From Ignavibacteriales bacterium (GTDB taxonomy: Bacteria > Bacteroidota > Ignavibacteria > Ignavibacteriales > Melioribacteraceae), in contig JAGUYK010000039.1 of the NCBI GenBank assembly GCA_020061355.1, forward strand, positions 38,490 to 102,489: a stretch of DNA of 64,000 nt, given 5' to 3'. The notes beneath the pieces were generated by a model. That model ran no database searches. It was not told the DNA's origin and saw nothing but the letters and a program-made list of their open reading frames with translations. Numbering within the stretch: position 1 is the stretch's first letter; each line of letters begins with the position of its first letter. The translations under genes were made by a program, and so were the position numbers. Positions 9,249-18,922 of this stretch are shown here, in pieces.

Positions 9249-10376
9249 ATGAACGGTGATAAACTGGAAAATATCGAACAGAAATTATTATTTGATGGTG
9301 CCCCGGGGGCAAAAATTAAAATATCCGGTATTGAATACTCTTACTTCGGAGGGACGGGTTATTACGAACTTAATAACAATAAGGAAGTTATTAGATTTGC
9401 TGTAGAAGAATTAAAAAAGTCCGGCATTACAAACTCATCTTCGCGCAGCAGTTACGGCACCACACAATTGTTACTTGATTTAGAAAAGGAAGCGGCTGAA
9501 TTTTTTGGTTGTGAAGATGCCGTATACTTATCATCCGGATTTTTAACCGATATCGCTGCTGTCATATCGCTTTCAAATACAAATAAGTTTGATTGCATCT
9601 TTATTGATGAAATTTCTCATTACAGCAACCAATATGCAGCACAATTAAGTGGTAAACCGGTATATAAATTTTCACATGTCGATCCTTATGATCTTGATAA
9701 AAAAATATCTCAAAATTTGAAAAACGGAGAAAGACCTTTGGTTCTAACAGACGGTGTATTCCCGATTTTCGGAAGGATCGCACCACTGAAAGATTATTTA
9801 AGAATAATTGAAAAGTATAACGGGATATTATGGATTGACGACGCACATGGATTGGGAGTTCTTGGAAAAAATGGACGTGGAACAACCGAATATCATAGAC
9901 TAAAATCAGAAAAAGTTTATTTCGGTGGAACCCTCTCAAAAGCATTTGGAGGATTTGGAGGGATCATTCCCGGTAGCAAAGATTTTGTTGAGGATATTAA
10001 AAACGGGCAACTGCAAAATGGTTCTACACCGCCACCTTCTTCGGCTGCCGCTGCAAGTCTGATGGGTCTTAAATTACTTAAAGCCCAACCGGAAATGCGG
10101 TTGAAACTTTGGGAAAATGCAAAAAGGTTGAAATCAGGTTTGACACAAATTGGATTTGAGACTAATGAAACTGTTGTTCCTGTTTATGCATTTAAGCTGG
10201 GCGGTAAATCAGAGATGCAGAGAATTAAGAATGAACTAATGAAGAACAACATTATTATTCAATTCATTAATTATATTGGTACAGGAGATGACGGAGTTTT
10301 AAGGATTGTTGTTTTCTCAACCCATACATTCGATCAGATCGATAATTTAATTTATCAACTGAAAAAGATTATTTAG
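9249..10376 (+). CDS. Alpha-oxoamine synthase (KBL/AONS-like, PLP-dependent)
   Basis: A class I/II aminotransferase-fold enzyme of 375 residues. It has TDGVFPIFGRIAPL, the PLP-binding aspartate region LWIDDAHGLGVLG, and the Schiff-base lysine K231 in GGTLSKAFGGFGG. These are hallmarks of the alpha-oxoamine synthases that condense an amino acid with an acyl-CoA (glycine C-acetyltransferase, BioF, serine palmitoyltransferase). No other biotin or threonine-degradation gene is present, so BioF or Kbl cannot be chosen. The length is slightly below the usual 390-400. It sits 8 bp after the FAD/Fe-S gene and 45 bp before the LysA-like gene, in the same transcript. Confidence 0.8.
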   Translation: MNGDKLENIEQKLLFDGAPGAKIKISGIEYSYFGGTGYYELNNNKEVIRFAVEELKKSGITNSSSRSSYGTTQLLLDLEKEAAEFFGCEDAVYLSSGFLTDIAAVISLSNTNKFDCIFIDEISHYSNQYAAQLSGKPVYKFSHVDPYDLDKKISQNLKNGERPLVLTDGVFPIFGRIAPLKDYLRIIEKYNGILWIDDAHGLGVLGKNGRGTTEYHRLKSEKVYFGGTLSKAFGGFGGIIPGSKDFVEDIKNGQLQNGSTPPPSSAAAASLMGLKLLKAQPEMRLKLWENAKRLKSGLTQIGFETNETVVPVYAFKLGGKSEMQRIKNELMKNNIIIQFINYIGTGDDGVLRIVVFSTHTFDQIDNLIYQLKKII

Positions 10377-10421
10377 CCTTAATAAAGGAAATTTCAAAAC
10401 TCTATTACTAAAACGGATTTA

Positions 10422-11657
10422 ATGAAAAAGACAAAAATAATTGATCGGAACTCATTTCTTAAGTATGCTGAAAAGTATGGCACTCCGTTATATGTTTATA
10501 ATGGCGATCTGATCATCAATCGTTATAGTGAGCTTTACAATTATATAACCTGGCCAAAATTGAAAATACTCTATGCAATGAAGGCAAATTATAATGTCGG
10601 AATTCTGAACCTATTGAAGAATAATAGAGCGTTCCTTGATACTGTTAGCCCTGCAGAAGTTCACCTTGGTTTAAAGCTTGGATTTGAGAAAGAGGATATT
10701 TTATTTACATCGAATAATATCACCGATGATGAAATGCACGAAGTTAAAAAAACGGGAGTCCTTTTTAATATCGGTGCATTAAGCAGTTTAGAAAAATTTG
10801 GTTCGGTTTATCCAGAAAGCAAAGTTTGTATCCGTTTTAATCCCGATGTTTATGCAGGCGAACATAAACATGTTCAGACTGCCGGCTCAATTACGAAGTT
10901 TGGTGTTTTGCTTTCTGAAGTTGATCGTGTACTGGAGATAACAAATAAATATAACCTTAAAGTCATTGGATTGCATGAACATACAGGTTCCGGAATAGGT
11001 GAAACAGAAAAAGTATATGAGAGCATGACCAGTCTGCTTGGGATTGCAAAACGAAATCTCTTCCCTGATCTGGAGTTTATTGATTTTGGAGGAGGCTTTA
11101 AAGTTCCTTATAGTCCAACGACAAAACGAATTGACTATGCCAGCTTTGGTAAAAAGATCAGTTCTATATTCTCCAATTTCTGCAAAGAGTATGGAAAAGA
11201 TCTGTTTATGTATTTTGAACCGGGTAAATATATTGTTGCAGAATCGGGTCACTTGATTATTGAAGTGAATACATTAAAAAATAACAGGGGAAGATTGATT
11301 GCAGGAACCAATTCCGGATTTAATCATCTTATTCGTCCGTTACTCTACGGCTCGTACCATCAAATAGAAAACATTAGTAATCCCGCTGGTGAAATTAAAA
11401 TATATGATATATGCGGTAACATTTGTGAAACCGGTGATTGCTTTGCGGAACAAAGAGAATTGTCCGAAATTCGGGAAGGGGATAAACTGATAATTAAAAA
11501 TGCAGGAGCTTACTGCTATTCGATGGGAAGTATTTATAATTTGAGAGCAATGCCCTCGGAATTGCTGATTGTTAATGGAAACGAACTATTGGTTACAAAA
11601 CGACCATCAAACAAGGAACTGGCTGAGTTAGTTCTAAGTGGTTCTAATCTGAACTGA
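10422..11657 (+). CDS. lysA: Diaminopimelate decarboxylase-like PLP enzyme
   Basis: A fold-type III PLP decarboxylase of 411 residues, the usual length of LysA. The N-terminal alpha/beta barrel has the PLP lysine K54 in YAMKANYN. The family's HxHxGS region appears as GLHEHTGSGI, the phosphate-binding glycines as DFGGGFKVPY, and the C-terminal barrel has the inter-subunit motif CGNICETGDCFAEQREL and the late GAYCYSMGS. LysA converts meso-diaminopimelate to lysine with release of CO2. Other lysine-pathway genes are absent here, so a related substrate (carboxynorspermidine, ornithine) is possible, though the CETGD segment favours LysA. It is the last gene of the five-gene unit and ends 22 bp from a convergent gene. 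Confidence 0.75.
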   Translation: MKKTKIIDRNSFLKYAEKYGTPLYVYNGDLIINRYSELYNYITWPKLKILYAMKANYNVGILNLLKNNRAFLDTVSPAEVHLGLKLGFEKEDILFTSNNITDDEMHEVKKTGVLFNIGALSSLEKFGSVYPESKVCIRFNPDVYAGEHKHVQTAGSITKFGVLLSEVDRVLEITNKYNLKVIGLHEHTGSGIGETEKVYESMTSLLGIAKRNLFPDLEFIDFGGGFKVPYSPTTKRIDYASFGKKISSIFSNFCKEYGKDLFMYFEPGKYIVAESGHLIIEVNTLKNNRGRLIAGTNSGFNHLIRPLLYGSYHQIENISNPAGEIKIYDICGNICETGDCFAEQRELSEIREGDKLIIKNAGAYCYSMGSIYNLRAMPSELLIVNGNELLVTKRPSNKELAELVLSGSNLN

Positions 11658-11679
11658 TCTGTTTTATTGAAGTGAGAAT

Positions 11680-14190
11680 TTACTTAATAATAATAAACTT
11701 TTTTGTCTGAGAGTAATTACCCGCAAGTATTTTATAGAAGTAAACACCACTGCTCAAAGATTTACTATCAAAAACTGCTTCGTATCGTCCTGCTCTTTTT
11801 TCCTGATTCACTAAAGTTGCAATCTCATTTCCTAATATATCATAAACCCTTAACGAGATAAAACCGCTTTGCGGTATCTGGTAAATTATTTTCGTTTCCG
11901 AGTTAAAAGGATTCGGAAAATTCTGCATCAGATCATACTGTGTGATATTAGAATTATCATCATTATCGTGAGGCAGATTGAATTCTATTGTGTTCGACCA
12001 TGTTGACCATTTCAAATTATGATCGCGGTACTTTACTCTGTAATAATAGGATTTTTCATTTAAGAAAAGTGAATTACTGAAAGAAAGATTTGTTAAATCC
12101 AATCCTTGGTTAAGATTGACCGGATTAAAATTTGCATCAACTCCGTAAATATTTTTCCAGTGAATCATTGAATCAATAAATATTTTATTAAAATTGATGT
12201 TGTCCGCAATCTGAACTTTTACAGTCATTAATGAATCTGAAGAAATCTCTGATGTACTGAAAGTAATTTTATTGAAATCGAATAGCGGCGGATTAACTAT
12301 CGGACTTGCTGGTGAAGGCTGATTAATCTTAATATACCAGGTGTCCATCAACTGAGAATTTCTACTTTTATTTGAATTACCCAAACTATACATAAATGAT
12401 TCGAAAGTTTTCTCGGCAACATCAATTTCTATAATCTGGTAGAGGTAATGATCAAGTGAAATATGAATAAATGGATAATCTGAGTTCTTAAATGCGCCCC
12501 AATAATCGATTGGTCCGCCTCCGCCTCCGCTGCATACTATTCTAAAATCATTTCGCGGATTATTAACTTCAGATTCAATTGTCCCTCTTTCAAATCCATG
12601 TGTATGACCGTAAGAAAGCTGAACCACTTTAGAATACTTTTTAAGAATCGGTATTACCTGATTTCTAACATAGACAGACCCGAAATCGGACATTCCTTCA
12701 CCCCAGAGTTCTGAAACAGGCAGATGGTGAACAATAATTATTACGAAATCTATTCCCGTATTATTCTCTATTTCTTTTAGCTTTTGATCGAGCCAGCTTA
12801 ATTGATGTGCGCTCCGCGAATTGGTGAGATTGGAATTAAGTCCTATGAATGCAGTGTTGGCAATATTGAATGACCAGAATCTTTCGCTTAAGGGATCTGT
12901 AGCAGGGTATGCCGATACATCATCATATTTCATGTATTTATAATAAGTGATATCCTCACCTTCATGATTTCCCGGAACCGTCATAATTGGAATATAAGGA
13001 GAAATAGCTGATAGCGGTGCAAAGTATTGTTCAGTCCATTGTGTTATATCGCTGCTGGCAACAACCATATCTCCCGAATGGAGAACAAGATTAAAATTAT
13101 TCTGGAAATTATTACCAGATAATTGCTGCATTTTACTTTTAGCTTCATTAATAATTTTAACAGTCATTGTCGTATCATCGGCATGGGTGTCGCTGAGCAT
13201 TAAGATTCGTATTTTACCATTGTACCCGGCTGTTGGTTGAGTTCTAAATGAATATATCTCAGATATTCCGTTTCCGCTTGAAACTCTATAAAAATATTCT
13301 GTATTTGGAAGAAGTCCGGCAAGCTTTACAGTATGCCAGATATAATTTGATGATATAACCTCACTTGTACCTATCATTGATTGACCCAGTAACGGTGATG
13401 TTCCATATTCAACTTTTGTATTGGTCGATGTTGAATCATGCCAGCTGATATAAATTGAATTTGATGTGGGCGTTTGTAAATAGGGGACAAGAATTAATTG
13501 CCTTGGTGCATGTCCGTAATCTCCCAAAGATTTTACTTCGATTATATCAAGAGCATAATCCCAGATTGCAACTTCTGCGCAGTCAATCTCACCGTCCTCG
13601 CCGTCATTATCTGCAAATAGTAATAGAGTATTATCAAGTGCAAATCTTCCGTCTTTAGCCTGATAGAAACCATTTACAATTAAATGTCCGTCCAGATAAT
13701 ATTTTAAATGTGTTCCGTTTTTAACAGAGATAACAAGTCTGTACCATTCATTTGGTTTAACTGCATATGTTGAGTAGCCTGTTGCCTGAACACCGATGTA
13801 TCCGCTTAAGTTTATAAAGCATTCTCCGTCATTTGAATTGGTAGGACTTGTTTGAAAGAAGGATCGCCAGACTTTTAGATCGGGAATACGAAAATCTATT
13901 TGAAGTGTGTATTCATTTACAAGGGCACCGCCACCATTTGGTGAGATTCCATGTTTCATTTTATAATAACTTCCTCTTCCAATCTTAACAGCACTTTTTC
14001 CTTCAACAGGACCTGTAGTTAGCAATACCGTGCCAACGGGTTCCAGCTGATTGCCAATCTCGGCTTTGTTAAGATTCGAAATGTCATTAAACTTCCATAA
14101 CCCTTTAGGTGGGGGAGCTTGTGATAAGACTTTTACCTGAAAAGTGAAAATGAAAAGACTTATGAAAAATATGTATGCATTTTTTTTCAT
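11680..14190 (-). CDS. Secreted LamG/Fn3/purple-acid-phosphatase-like phosphoesterase with T9SS domain
   Basis: A secreted multidomain protein of about 836 residues, starting at the ATG at 14190, which directly precedes a signal peptide (MKKNAYIFFISLF); the longer frame adds an unlikely lead. In order it shows a LamG/concanavalin-like domain (about 25-215), an Fn3 domain typical of purple acid phosphatase N-termini (VPYLQTPTSNSIYISW), then a metallophosphoesterase domain with MLSDTHADD, LVLHSGDMV, VPGNHEGED, VHHLPVSE and YGHTHGFERG, which supply the expected two-metal ligands. A further Fn3-like region and a T9SS sorting domain (MQNFPNPFNSE, ending KKFIIIK) complete it. It probably cleaves phosphate esters or phosphodiesters at the cell surface. 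Confidence 0.87.
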   Translation of the reverse strand: MKKNAYIFFISLFIFTFQVKVLSQAPPPKGLWKFNDISNLNKAEIGNQLEPVGTVLLTTGPVEGKSAVKIGRGSYYKMKHGISPNGGGALVNEYTLQIDFRIPDLKVWRSFFQTSPTNSNDGECFINLSGYIGVQATGYSTYAVKPNEWYRLVISVKNGTHLKYYLDGHLIVNGFYQAKDGRFALDNTLLLFADNDGEDGEIDCAEVAIWDYALDIIEVKSLGDYGHAPRQLILVPYLQTPTSNSIYISWHDSTSTNTKVEYGTSPLLGQSMIGTSEVISSNYIWHTVKLAGLLPNTEYFYRVSSGNGISEIYSFRTQPTAGYNGKIRILMLSDTHADDTTMTVKIINEAKSKMQQLSGNNFQNNFNLVLHSGDMVVASSDITQWTEQYFAPLSAISPYIPIMTVPGNHEGEDITYYKYMKYDDVSAYPATDPLSERFWSFNIANTAFIGLNSNLTNSRSAHQLSWLDQKLKEIENNTGIDFVIIIVHHLPVSELWGEGMSDFGSVYVRNQVIPILKKYSKVVQLSYGHTHGFERGTIESEVNNPRNDFRIVCSGGGGGPIDYWGAFKNSDYPFIHISLDHYLYQIIEIDVAEKTFESFMYSLGNSNKSRNSQLMDTWYIKINQPSPASPIVNPPLFDFNKITFSTSEISSDSLMTVKVQIADNINFNKIFIDSMIHWKNIYGVDANFNPVNLNQGLDLTNLSFSNSLFLNEKSYYYRVKYRDHNLKWSTWSNTIEFNLPHDNDDNSNITQYDLMQNFPNPFNSETKIIYQIPQSGFISLRVYDILGNEIATLVNQEKRAGRYEAVFDSKSLSSGVYFYKILAGNYSQTKKFIIIK

Positions 14191-14484
14191 TAATATGATG
14201 AATGATGATATTACCCAATCAATTCTTGTTAAAAATAACAATTTTTTAGATGAGAAATTTCGACTTATCTCTATTATGCACTAAACTAAATGAAAAACCT
14301 ATATTATTTCGTGCTCTTAGCAACGTATTTCTTTTCTCATTTTGCTATTTTTAGCTGCGAAAAGCATTTATTGATGGTTCCGTCAGTAATCATGCATTAA
14401 TCTTAATAATCAATTGACAGGATTATGTAATTGCTTTCCGTAATGATTAACCTAATAATGTAATGAAATAATCAAAAGGTTTAT
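14191..14484. promoter_or_regulatory. Divergent intergenic region
   Basis: 294 bp of AT-rich sequence between the - strand phosphoesterase and the + strand Fn3 lipoprotein, so it must hold promoters for both. A TTGACA box lies at 14414-14419, but no convincing -10 box stands 16-18 bp from it. No operator-like palindrome was seen. Confidence 0.3.
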
Positions 14485-17025
14485 GTGCACAGACAAATAT
14501 TGTTAAACATTACTGACTATCCGCACAGTTCTATTTTCTCTATCATACTTTTATTTTTCATTCTGATAATTATTTTTTTAACAGGCTGTGAAAAAGAGAA
14601 AGCCCCCATTGTTCCTAGAAATAACCCACCTTTTATAATTAGCGTAATTGCAGAGCCGGATACATTATTAATAAATGAAACTTCTAAACTGACATGTACA
14701 GCAATTGATGATGATAACGATAAACTCTCGATCACCTGGTCTTCCGAACATGGATCATTCCGCAATGGTAATATCGGATCCGGGGTAAAATGGATGGCGC
14801 CTTCAACTCACGGTTCCGTAAAAATTATAGTAAAAGTGAGTGACGGCAAAGTTACCATTGAAAGAGAGATTGAAATTGCGGTAGGGAAAATACCATCAAA
14901 GCCAATTTTGTCTAAACCAATAGATAATACACAAGAAATTAGTTTAACAGCTTTTTTGATTTGGAATTCTGTAAGTGAAGCCCGTAGTTACGATTTACAA
15001 TTATCAACCGATTCTTTGTTCTCAGCTATTTCATTTTACAAATCCGGGATAACGGGTACATTGCAAAAAGTAAGTGAATTAAAGAGCAAGACAATATATT
15101 ATTGGAGAATTAGAAGCAGGAATGAATTCGGCAAATCAATCTGGTCTAAGATTTTCTCATTCAGAACAACTGGGCCGCCGGAGTCACCTTGGTTAGCATC
15201 ACCGGTAAACGAGTCGAAAAACATTTCTTTAAATCCAACTTTAATATGGTCCGAATTAAAAAATGCCGATAGTTATACTATTCATGTTTCTTCAACTGAA
15301 TCATTTTATGATACTTTGTATTATGAATCAGAACTAAAAGATACCTTACGGCAAATTACCGGACTTAGTTATTTTGCAACTTATTACTGGCGTGTTTCCG
15401 CATCCAATTACCTCGGAACATCGGATTGGTCAACAGCAGGAGTATTTTCCACAATAGGCAGAGCACCTTATCCACCAATATTGCTAACTCCAGAAAATAA
15501 ATCCCGTAATATTCCACATAGCACTTCATTAATCTGGAAAATGAGTGAGTACTCAGAAAGCTATTCTCTTCAAGTTGCTGAGGATAGCAGTTTCACTAAC
15601 TTAATTTATGATCAAAAAGGTTTGACTTCATCATCAAGTATCATCAGTAATTTGGACAACACAAAAACCTATTATTGGCGCGTTGATGCTTATAATAGCT
15701 ATGGAAATTCAGGTTGGTCGGATGCACGGTCATTTACAACATTATTATTGCCGCCTGCATTGTACCTGCCGGTAAACGATGCGGTAGATGTTTCTCCTTC
15801 ACCTGTTGTTAGCTGGCAGCAAATTGATGAAGCTAATTCCTATTCACTGCAGATTTCCGACGATAGCTTATTCACAAAAGTCATTTTTGATGAAACCGGA
15901 ATTAGTGGAAATAGCCGGGGTATTTCAGGATTAAAAAGTTACACAAAGTATTTCTGGCGTGTAAGCGCAGAAAATGATATAGGTATTTCTACTTGGTCAG
16001 GAATAAATTCATTTAATGTTTCTGCCTACTTTTATAAAGGTTATCAGTATGGCAATCAAGCTTTATACAATCCGATGTACCTTCTTCTCAACGGCGGATT
16101 CGACATGATACAGGTAGGGAATAAACGGGACATTAAAAATTTCCCATATAAAATTGCCATAAAGAATATCTGGAAGAATTTATCCGATCCTTTTACACCC
16201 ATCAATAATTATGGATGGTGGAATTTCATAAAAGACCAGGTATTGCCCCTTTCATTGGATAAAAAAAATGCACAGTTCTGGCCCAATTATACTCTGCATC
16301 TCATAGGGGGCGGAATGGAATATGCCGCCATGAAGGAGTGGTTTGAATACTACAACTATCCTTATCCGCAATGGTTATCCGCATTTACTGTTATGACTTA
16401 TCATTTGATTAATGAAGTTGCCGAAAATGGAAATTATGTAGGGGACGATGTTGACCCGATAGCTGACATATACATATTTGATATTGGCGGTATTCTGTTA
16501 TTTACATCAGAGAGTGTTAAAAGATTTTTTTCCGAAGATCTTAACTTAGCCGATTGGTCGCAGCAGCCCTCATTTTCAATGCGGAATGGTGAACTTCATA
16601 ACAACGGGCATTTCTTCTCGGTTAAATGGAAATTTCCGTTTTCGGATTCCTGGCATGCATTCTACTATTTTGGAACTAACGGTGTTGGCGGTCTCTCTTA
16701 TAAATTCCAAAACGGTTCTGCACTCTCTGTCGGTTTAGGTCTGGCAGCAAGTGATCTAATTCTGCTTGATGAAAAGACAAACAAGAAAACCCTGGGACTG
16801 GTTGGAAACCTGGGGGTATTCTACGATCGTAATAATTCTCTGCTGGCAAGCTTATCAATAACAATTAAAACCGATTATATGATTAATGTAAACATCTATC
16901 CGGGTTTAATAAAAATTGGCGATATATCTCCGGGAATATGGGGAGCCTACAGCCAGGATGGAAATGTGATTTGTGGCTTGGCTTTTAGCTGGCTCCCATT
17001 CGGAGCTGCTTATAGTCTTAAATAG
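14485..17025 (+). CDS. Fn3-repeat lipoprotein with unknown C-terminal domain
   Basis: A lipoprotein of 846 residues. The start is GTG at 14485, with aaaagg a few bases upstream. The N-terminal hydrophobic stretch ends in a lipobox (FLTGCEKEK). An Ig-like cadherin/PKD-type segment (CTAIDDDNDKLSITW) is followed by four Fn3-like repeats of about 90-95 residues, each with the pattern TYYWRV.A.N..G.S.WS, between residues about 150 and 510. The C-terminal third (from NQALYNPMYLLLNGG) is rich in Trp and Tyr, with glycine-rich strand-like sequence near the end that could span a membrane or form a barrel. I do not recognise that domain. The gene stands alone between two unrelated regions. Confidence 0.65.
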   Translation: MHRQILLNITDYPHSSIFSIILLFFILIIIFLTGCEKEKAPIVPRNNPPFIISVIAEPDTLLINETSKLTCTAIDDDNDKLSITWSSEHGSFRNGNIGSGVKWMAPSTHGSVKIIVKVSDGKVTIEREIEIAVGKIPSKPILSKPIDNTQEISLTAFLIWNSVSEARSYDLQLSTDSLFSAISFYKSGITGTLQKVSELKSKTIYYWRIRSRNEFGKSIWSKIFSFRTTGPPESPWLASPVNESKNISLNPTLIWSELKNADSYTIHVSSTESFYDTLYYESELKDTLRQITGLSYFATYYWRVSASNYLGTSDWSTAGVFSTIGRAPYPPILLTPENKSRNIPHSTSLIWKMSEYSESYSLQVAEDSSFTNLIYDQKGLTSSSSIISNLDNTKTYYWRVDAYNSYGNSGWSDARSFTTLLLPPALYLPVNDAVDVSPSPVVSWQQIDEANSYSLQISDDSLFTKVIFDETGISGNSRGISGLKSYTKYFWRVSAENDIGISTWSGINSFNVSAYFYKGYQYGNQALYNPMYLLLNGGFDMIQVGNKRDIKNFPYKIAIKNIWKNLSDPFTPINNYGWWNFIKDQVLPLSLDKKNAQFWPNYTLHLIGGGMEYAAMKEWFEYYNYPYPQWLSAFTVMTYHLINEVAENGNYVGDDVDPIADIYIFDIGGILLFTSESVKRFFSEDLNLADWSQQPSFSMRNGELHNNGHFFSVKWKFPFSDSWHAFYYFGTNGVGGLSYKFQNGSALSVGLGLAASDLILLDEKTNKKTLGLVGNLGVFYDRNNSLLASLSITIKTDYMINVNIYPGLIKIGDISPGIWGAYSQDGNVICGLAFSWLPFGAAYSLK

Positions 17026-17307
17026 TTCAAACAACTTCCTTAATTACAAATCCGAAAATCAAAACTTTTTTTACCGTTTCAACATGATTATTCAATATTG
17101 ATTTTTACAGTATAAATATTAAAATAATTGTCTCTTTTCTTATTTGCTTTAATCTTTTTATTTATCATTCTAGCTAAGTAATTAGGAGTATTTCGAGTAA
17201 GATTTGTGAATTTTCAATTTACAAAGATACTGGATATGAAGATTCAAAAGCACAAATCTATGTTTTATTAACAGGTGCATAAGTATTACAATAAGATTTA
17301 ATATACT
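17026..17307. other. AT-rich intergenic stretch, nothing recognised
   Basis: 282 bp between the Fn3 lipoprotein and the decayed receiver gene. It has long A and T runs, but no clear hairpin terminator, repeat or coding frame. It may hold the old promoter of the signalling island. Confidence 0.4.
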
Positions 17308-17704
17308 GTGAACAACGAAAAGTAAATATTAATAATTGAAAATGATGCAATGCTTCATGAATTCTATAAAATTTTATTCAAGAGACTTGGATATAGCTGC
17401 ATCATTTCCGAAAATGGAGAAGAAATTATTAATCATATTACCGGTGGAAATATTAACTTGTTAATTGTTGATTTGAATCTTAAAAATACCTTTTTAAACT
17501 CTAAGGCAATTGATGGCGTTGCATTAGCACGGTATGTTAAACAAAATTTTAAATAAATTAAGAATACCAATACTGGTTATAACAGCATACTCTGCGAACT
17601 ATTTTGCCGATGATATGATTAAAGAGGGTTCTGCAGATGATTTTATGTTAAAACCAATAGTTAATTTTGATAAACTAATAGAGAAAGTGGAAAGATTATT
17701 ATGA
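17308..17704 (+). pseudogene. Response-regulator receiver domain, broken by a stop and a frameshift
   Basis: Conceptual translation gives a complete single receiver domain of about 130 residues. A GTG start at 17308 (VNNEK) runs into an in-frame TAA at 17323, then continues in the same frame as ILIIENDAMLHEFYKILFKRLGY. The phosphoacceptor aspartate is in LLIVDLNLKN. An extra base in the A-rich run near 17551 then forces a stop at 17554-17556, while the next frame continues NKLRIPILVITAYSA with the conserved Thr and LKPIVNFD with the conserved Lys. Its final TGA (17702-17704) overlaps the ATG of the next gene. All signature residues survive, so the damage is recent or due to sequencing. The part from 17350 to 17556 alone is still an open frame. 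Confidence 0.8.
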
Positions 17705-18363
17705 CTGAATTAAGAGATCAGATTCTTGTCGTTGAGGACGAAAAGGATACACGTTTTATCCTCGAAAAATTACTCGCCAGGAATAATTACGAAGTGGCTA
17801 TGGCTGTCAATGGCGAGGAAGCTCTCGAAAAACTTAAGACAATAAGGCCCAAAGTAATTTTAGCAGATTGGACAATGCCGGTGCTGGATGGTATTGCATT
17901 ATGTAATATTCTGAAAAGTGATGAACGATATAAAACAATATTTTACATTATACTTACAGCAAGATCTTCGCTTAAAGACAGAGTAATGGGTCTCGATATT
18001 GGTGCAGATGACTTCCTGGTTAAACCGATCGAAAATCAGGAATTACTGGCGCGCATTAGATCTGGTATCAGGATATTCAATCTTCAAAACGAGCTTCGGG
18101 ATATCGAGCACAATAAAGCTGTAATTGAAATGGCGTGCACAATTGGACTCAAAATTAATAATCCTCTTAGCAGTCTTGCTCTATCAATTCAAGCGATAGA
18201 GAGTGAACTCAATCCTGCAGAAGTTGTAAAAATTGCAGAGGATATTAAGATTATGAAAGAATCTACTGACCGGATTAGTAAATTTGTTCAAGAATTAATT
18301 CATCTGCAAAATCCTCAATTGGTTAATTATATCGACAATAACCGCATATTAAAAACCGAATAG
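17701..18363 (+). CDS. Receiver domain fused to a histidine-less DHp-like helix domain
   Basis: An intact protein of 220 residues. Residues 1-125 are a full receiver domain: acidic pair in VVEDEKD, phosphoacceptor Asp in ILADWTMPV, Thr in ILTARS and Lys in LVKPIE. Residues about 140-215 resemble the dimerisation helices of a histidine kinase. The segment reads TIGLKINNPLSS where kinases have TLGHEINNPL, so the phosphoacceptor His is Leu and the next Glu is Lys; each is one base change from a His or Glu codon. No ATPase domain follows. It may act as a receiver-controlled dimer module, or it may be decaying with its neighbours. The ATG overlaps the end of the previous receiver gene. Confidence 0.8.
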   Translation: MTELRDQILVVEDEKDTRFILEKLLARNNYEVAMAVNGEEALEKLKTIRPKVILADWTMPVLDGIALCNILKSDERYKTIFYIILTARSSLKDRVMGLDIGADDFLVKPIENQELLARIRSGIRIFNLQNELRDIEHNKAVIEMACTIGLKINNPLSSLALSIQAIESELNPAEVVKIAEDIKIMKESTDRISKFVQELIHLQNPQLVNYIDNNRILKTE

Positions 18364-18409
18364 GGTTAAGAACTTCCTTTTTCATTCGATAATATTGATA
18401 GGAGAAGGA

Positions 18410-18922
18410 ATGTTAGAAAAAGTGTTAAATATAAATCCCGGTTCGGATTACAAGAAATCTACGGGTAATCCTAAATACTATAAAAAGGTTAGTGGATATC
18501 AGTATTCATTCACTTGAACGAATGATTCACTCTTTATCTCGCCGGCAACATCTCTTCTTGCAAGCTTAGGTTGGAAAATAAAGAAGCTCAACAAGGATTC
18601 CGAAAAAATTCAGATTATGTTTGAACTGGATGAGCTTGATTTTAAAGCCAGCATTTTTATAAACGACCTTAATCAGAATGCTAAGATTGATTACAGGGTT
18701 AAAAAGAATTTAGAAAGATTTGCAACCGAAGTTTTAATAACAGTAATACTTACTGCACCTATTATATCAGTTTCAAGCGAATTGGAATCCAATATCAAAT
18801 TAAACGGATTTTCACGGTTCTTTGACCAGTTTGAATCCACGAGATTTAAAAAGCCAAGTTTGATTACTGAAAAAAATATTATTGAAACACTTTATTACGA
18901 TAATAGAAAGGCGATTACTTAA
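18410..18922 (+). pseudogene. Hypothetical protein interrupted by in-frame TGA
   Basis: A ggagaagg ribosome-binding site precedes an ATG at 18410. The frame gives 35 residues (MLEKVLNINPGSDY...) and stops at TGA 18515-18517. The same frame then continues without another stop to 18922 (TNDSLFISPATSLLASLGWK, then FELDELDFKASIFIND), for a total of about 170 residues. A single base change from CGA (Arg) would explain the stop. I do not recognise the family. It has no signal peptide. Its place between a receiver protein and a chemotaxis receptor suggests a signalling role. TGA is used as a normal stop elsewhere in the window, so readthrough is unlikely. Confidence 0.6.

Noticed and set aside
9601-9945. 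Open frame on the - strand inside the alpha-oxoamine synthase gene
   Set aside because: It is antisense to a well-supported coding gene, has no ribosome-binding site and encodes no recognisable motif.
10887-11252. Open frame of 121 codons on the - strand inside the LysA-like gene
   Set aside because: It is fully antisense to a conserved gene and the translation looks like random sequence.
14414-14436. TTGACA as promoter of the Fn3 lipoprotein gene
   Set aside because: No acceptable -10 box lies 16-18 bp downstream, so the match may be chance.
18410-18922. TGA at 18515 read as selenocysteine or as recoded Trp
   Set aside because: TGA ends intact genes elsewhere in the window (for example at 5314 and 46598), no SECIS-like hairpin stands out after it, and neighbouring genes carry in-frame TAA and TAG, which point to decay.
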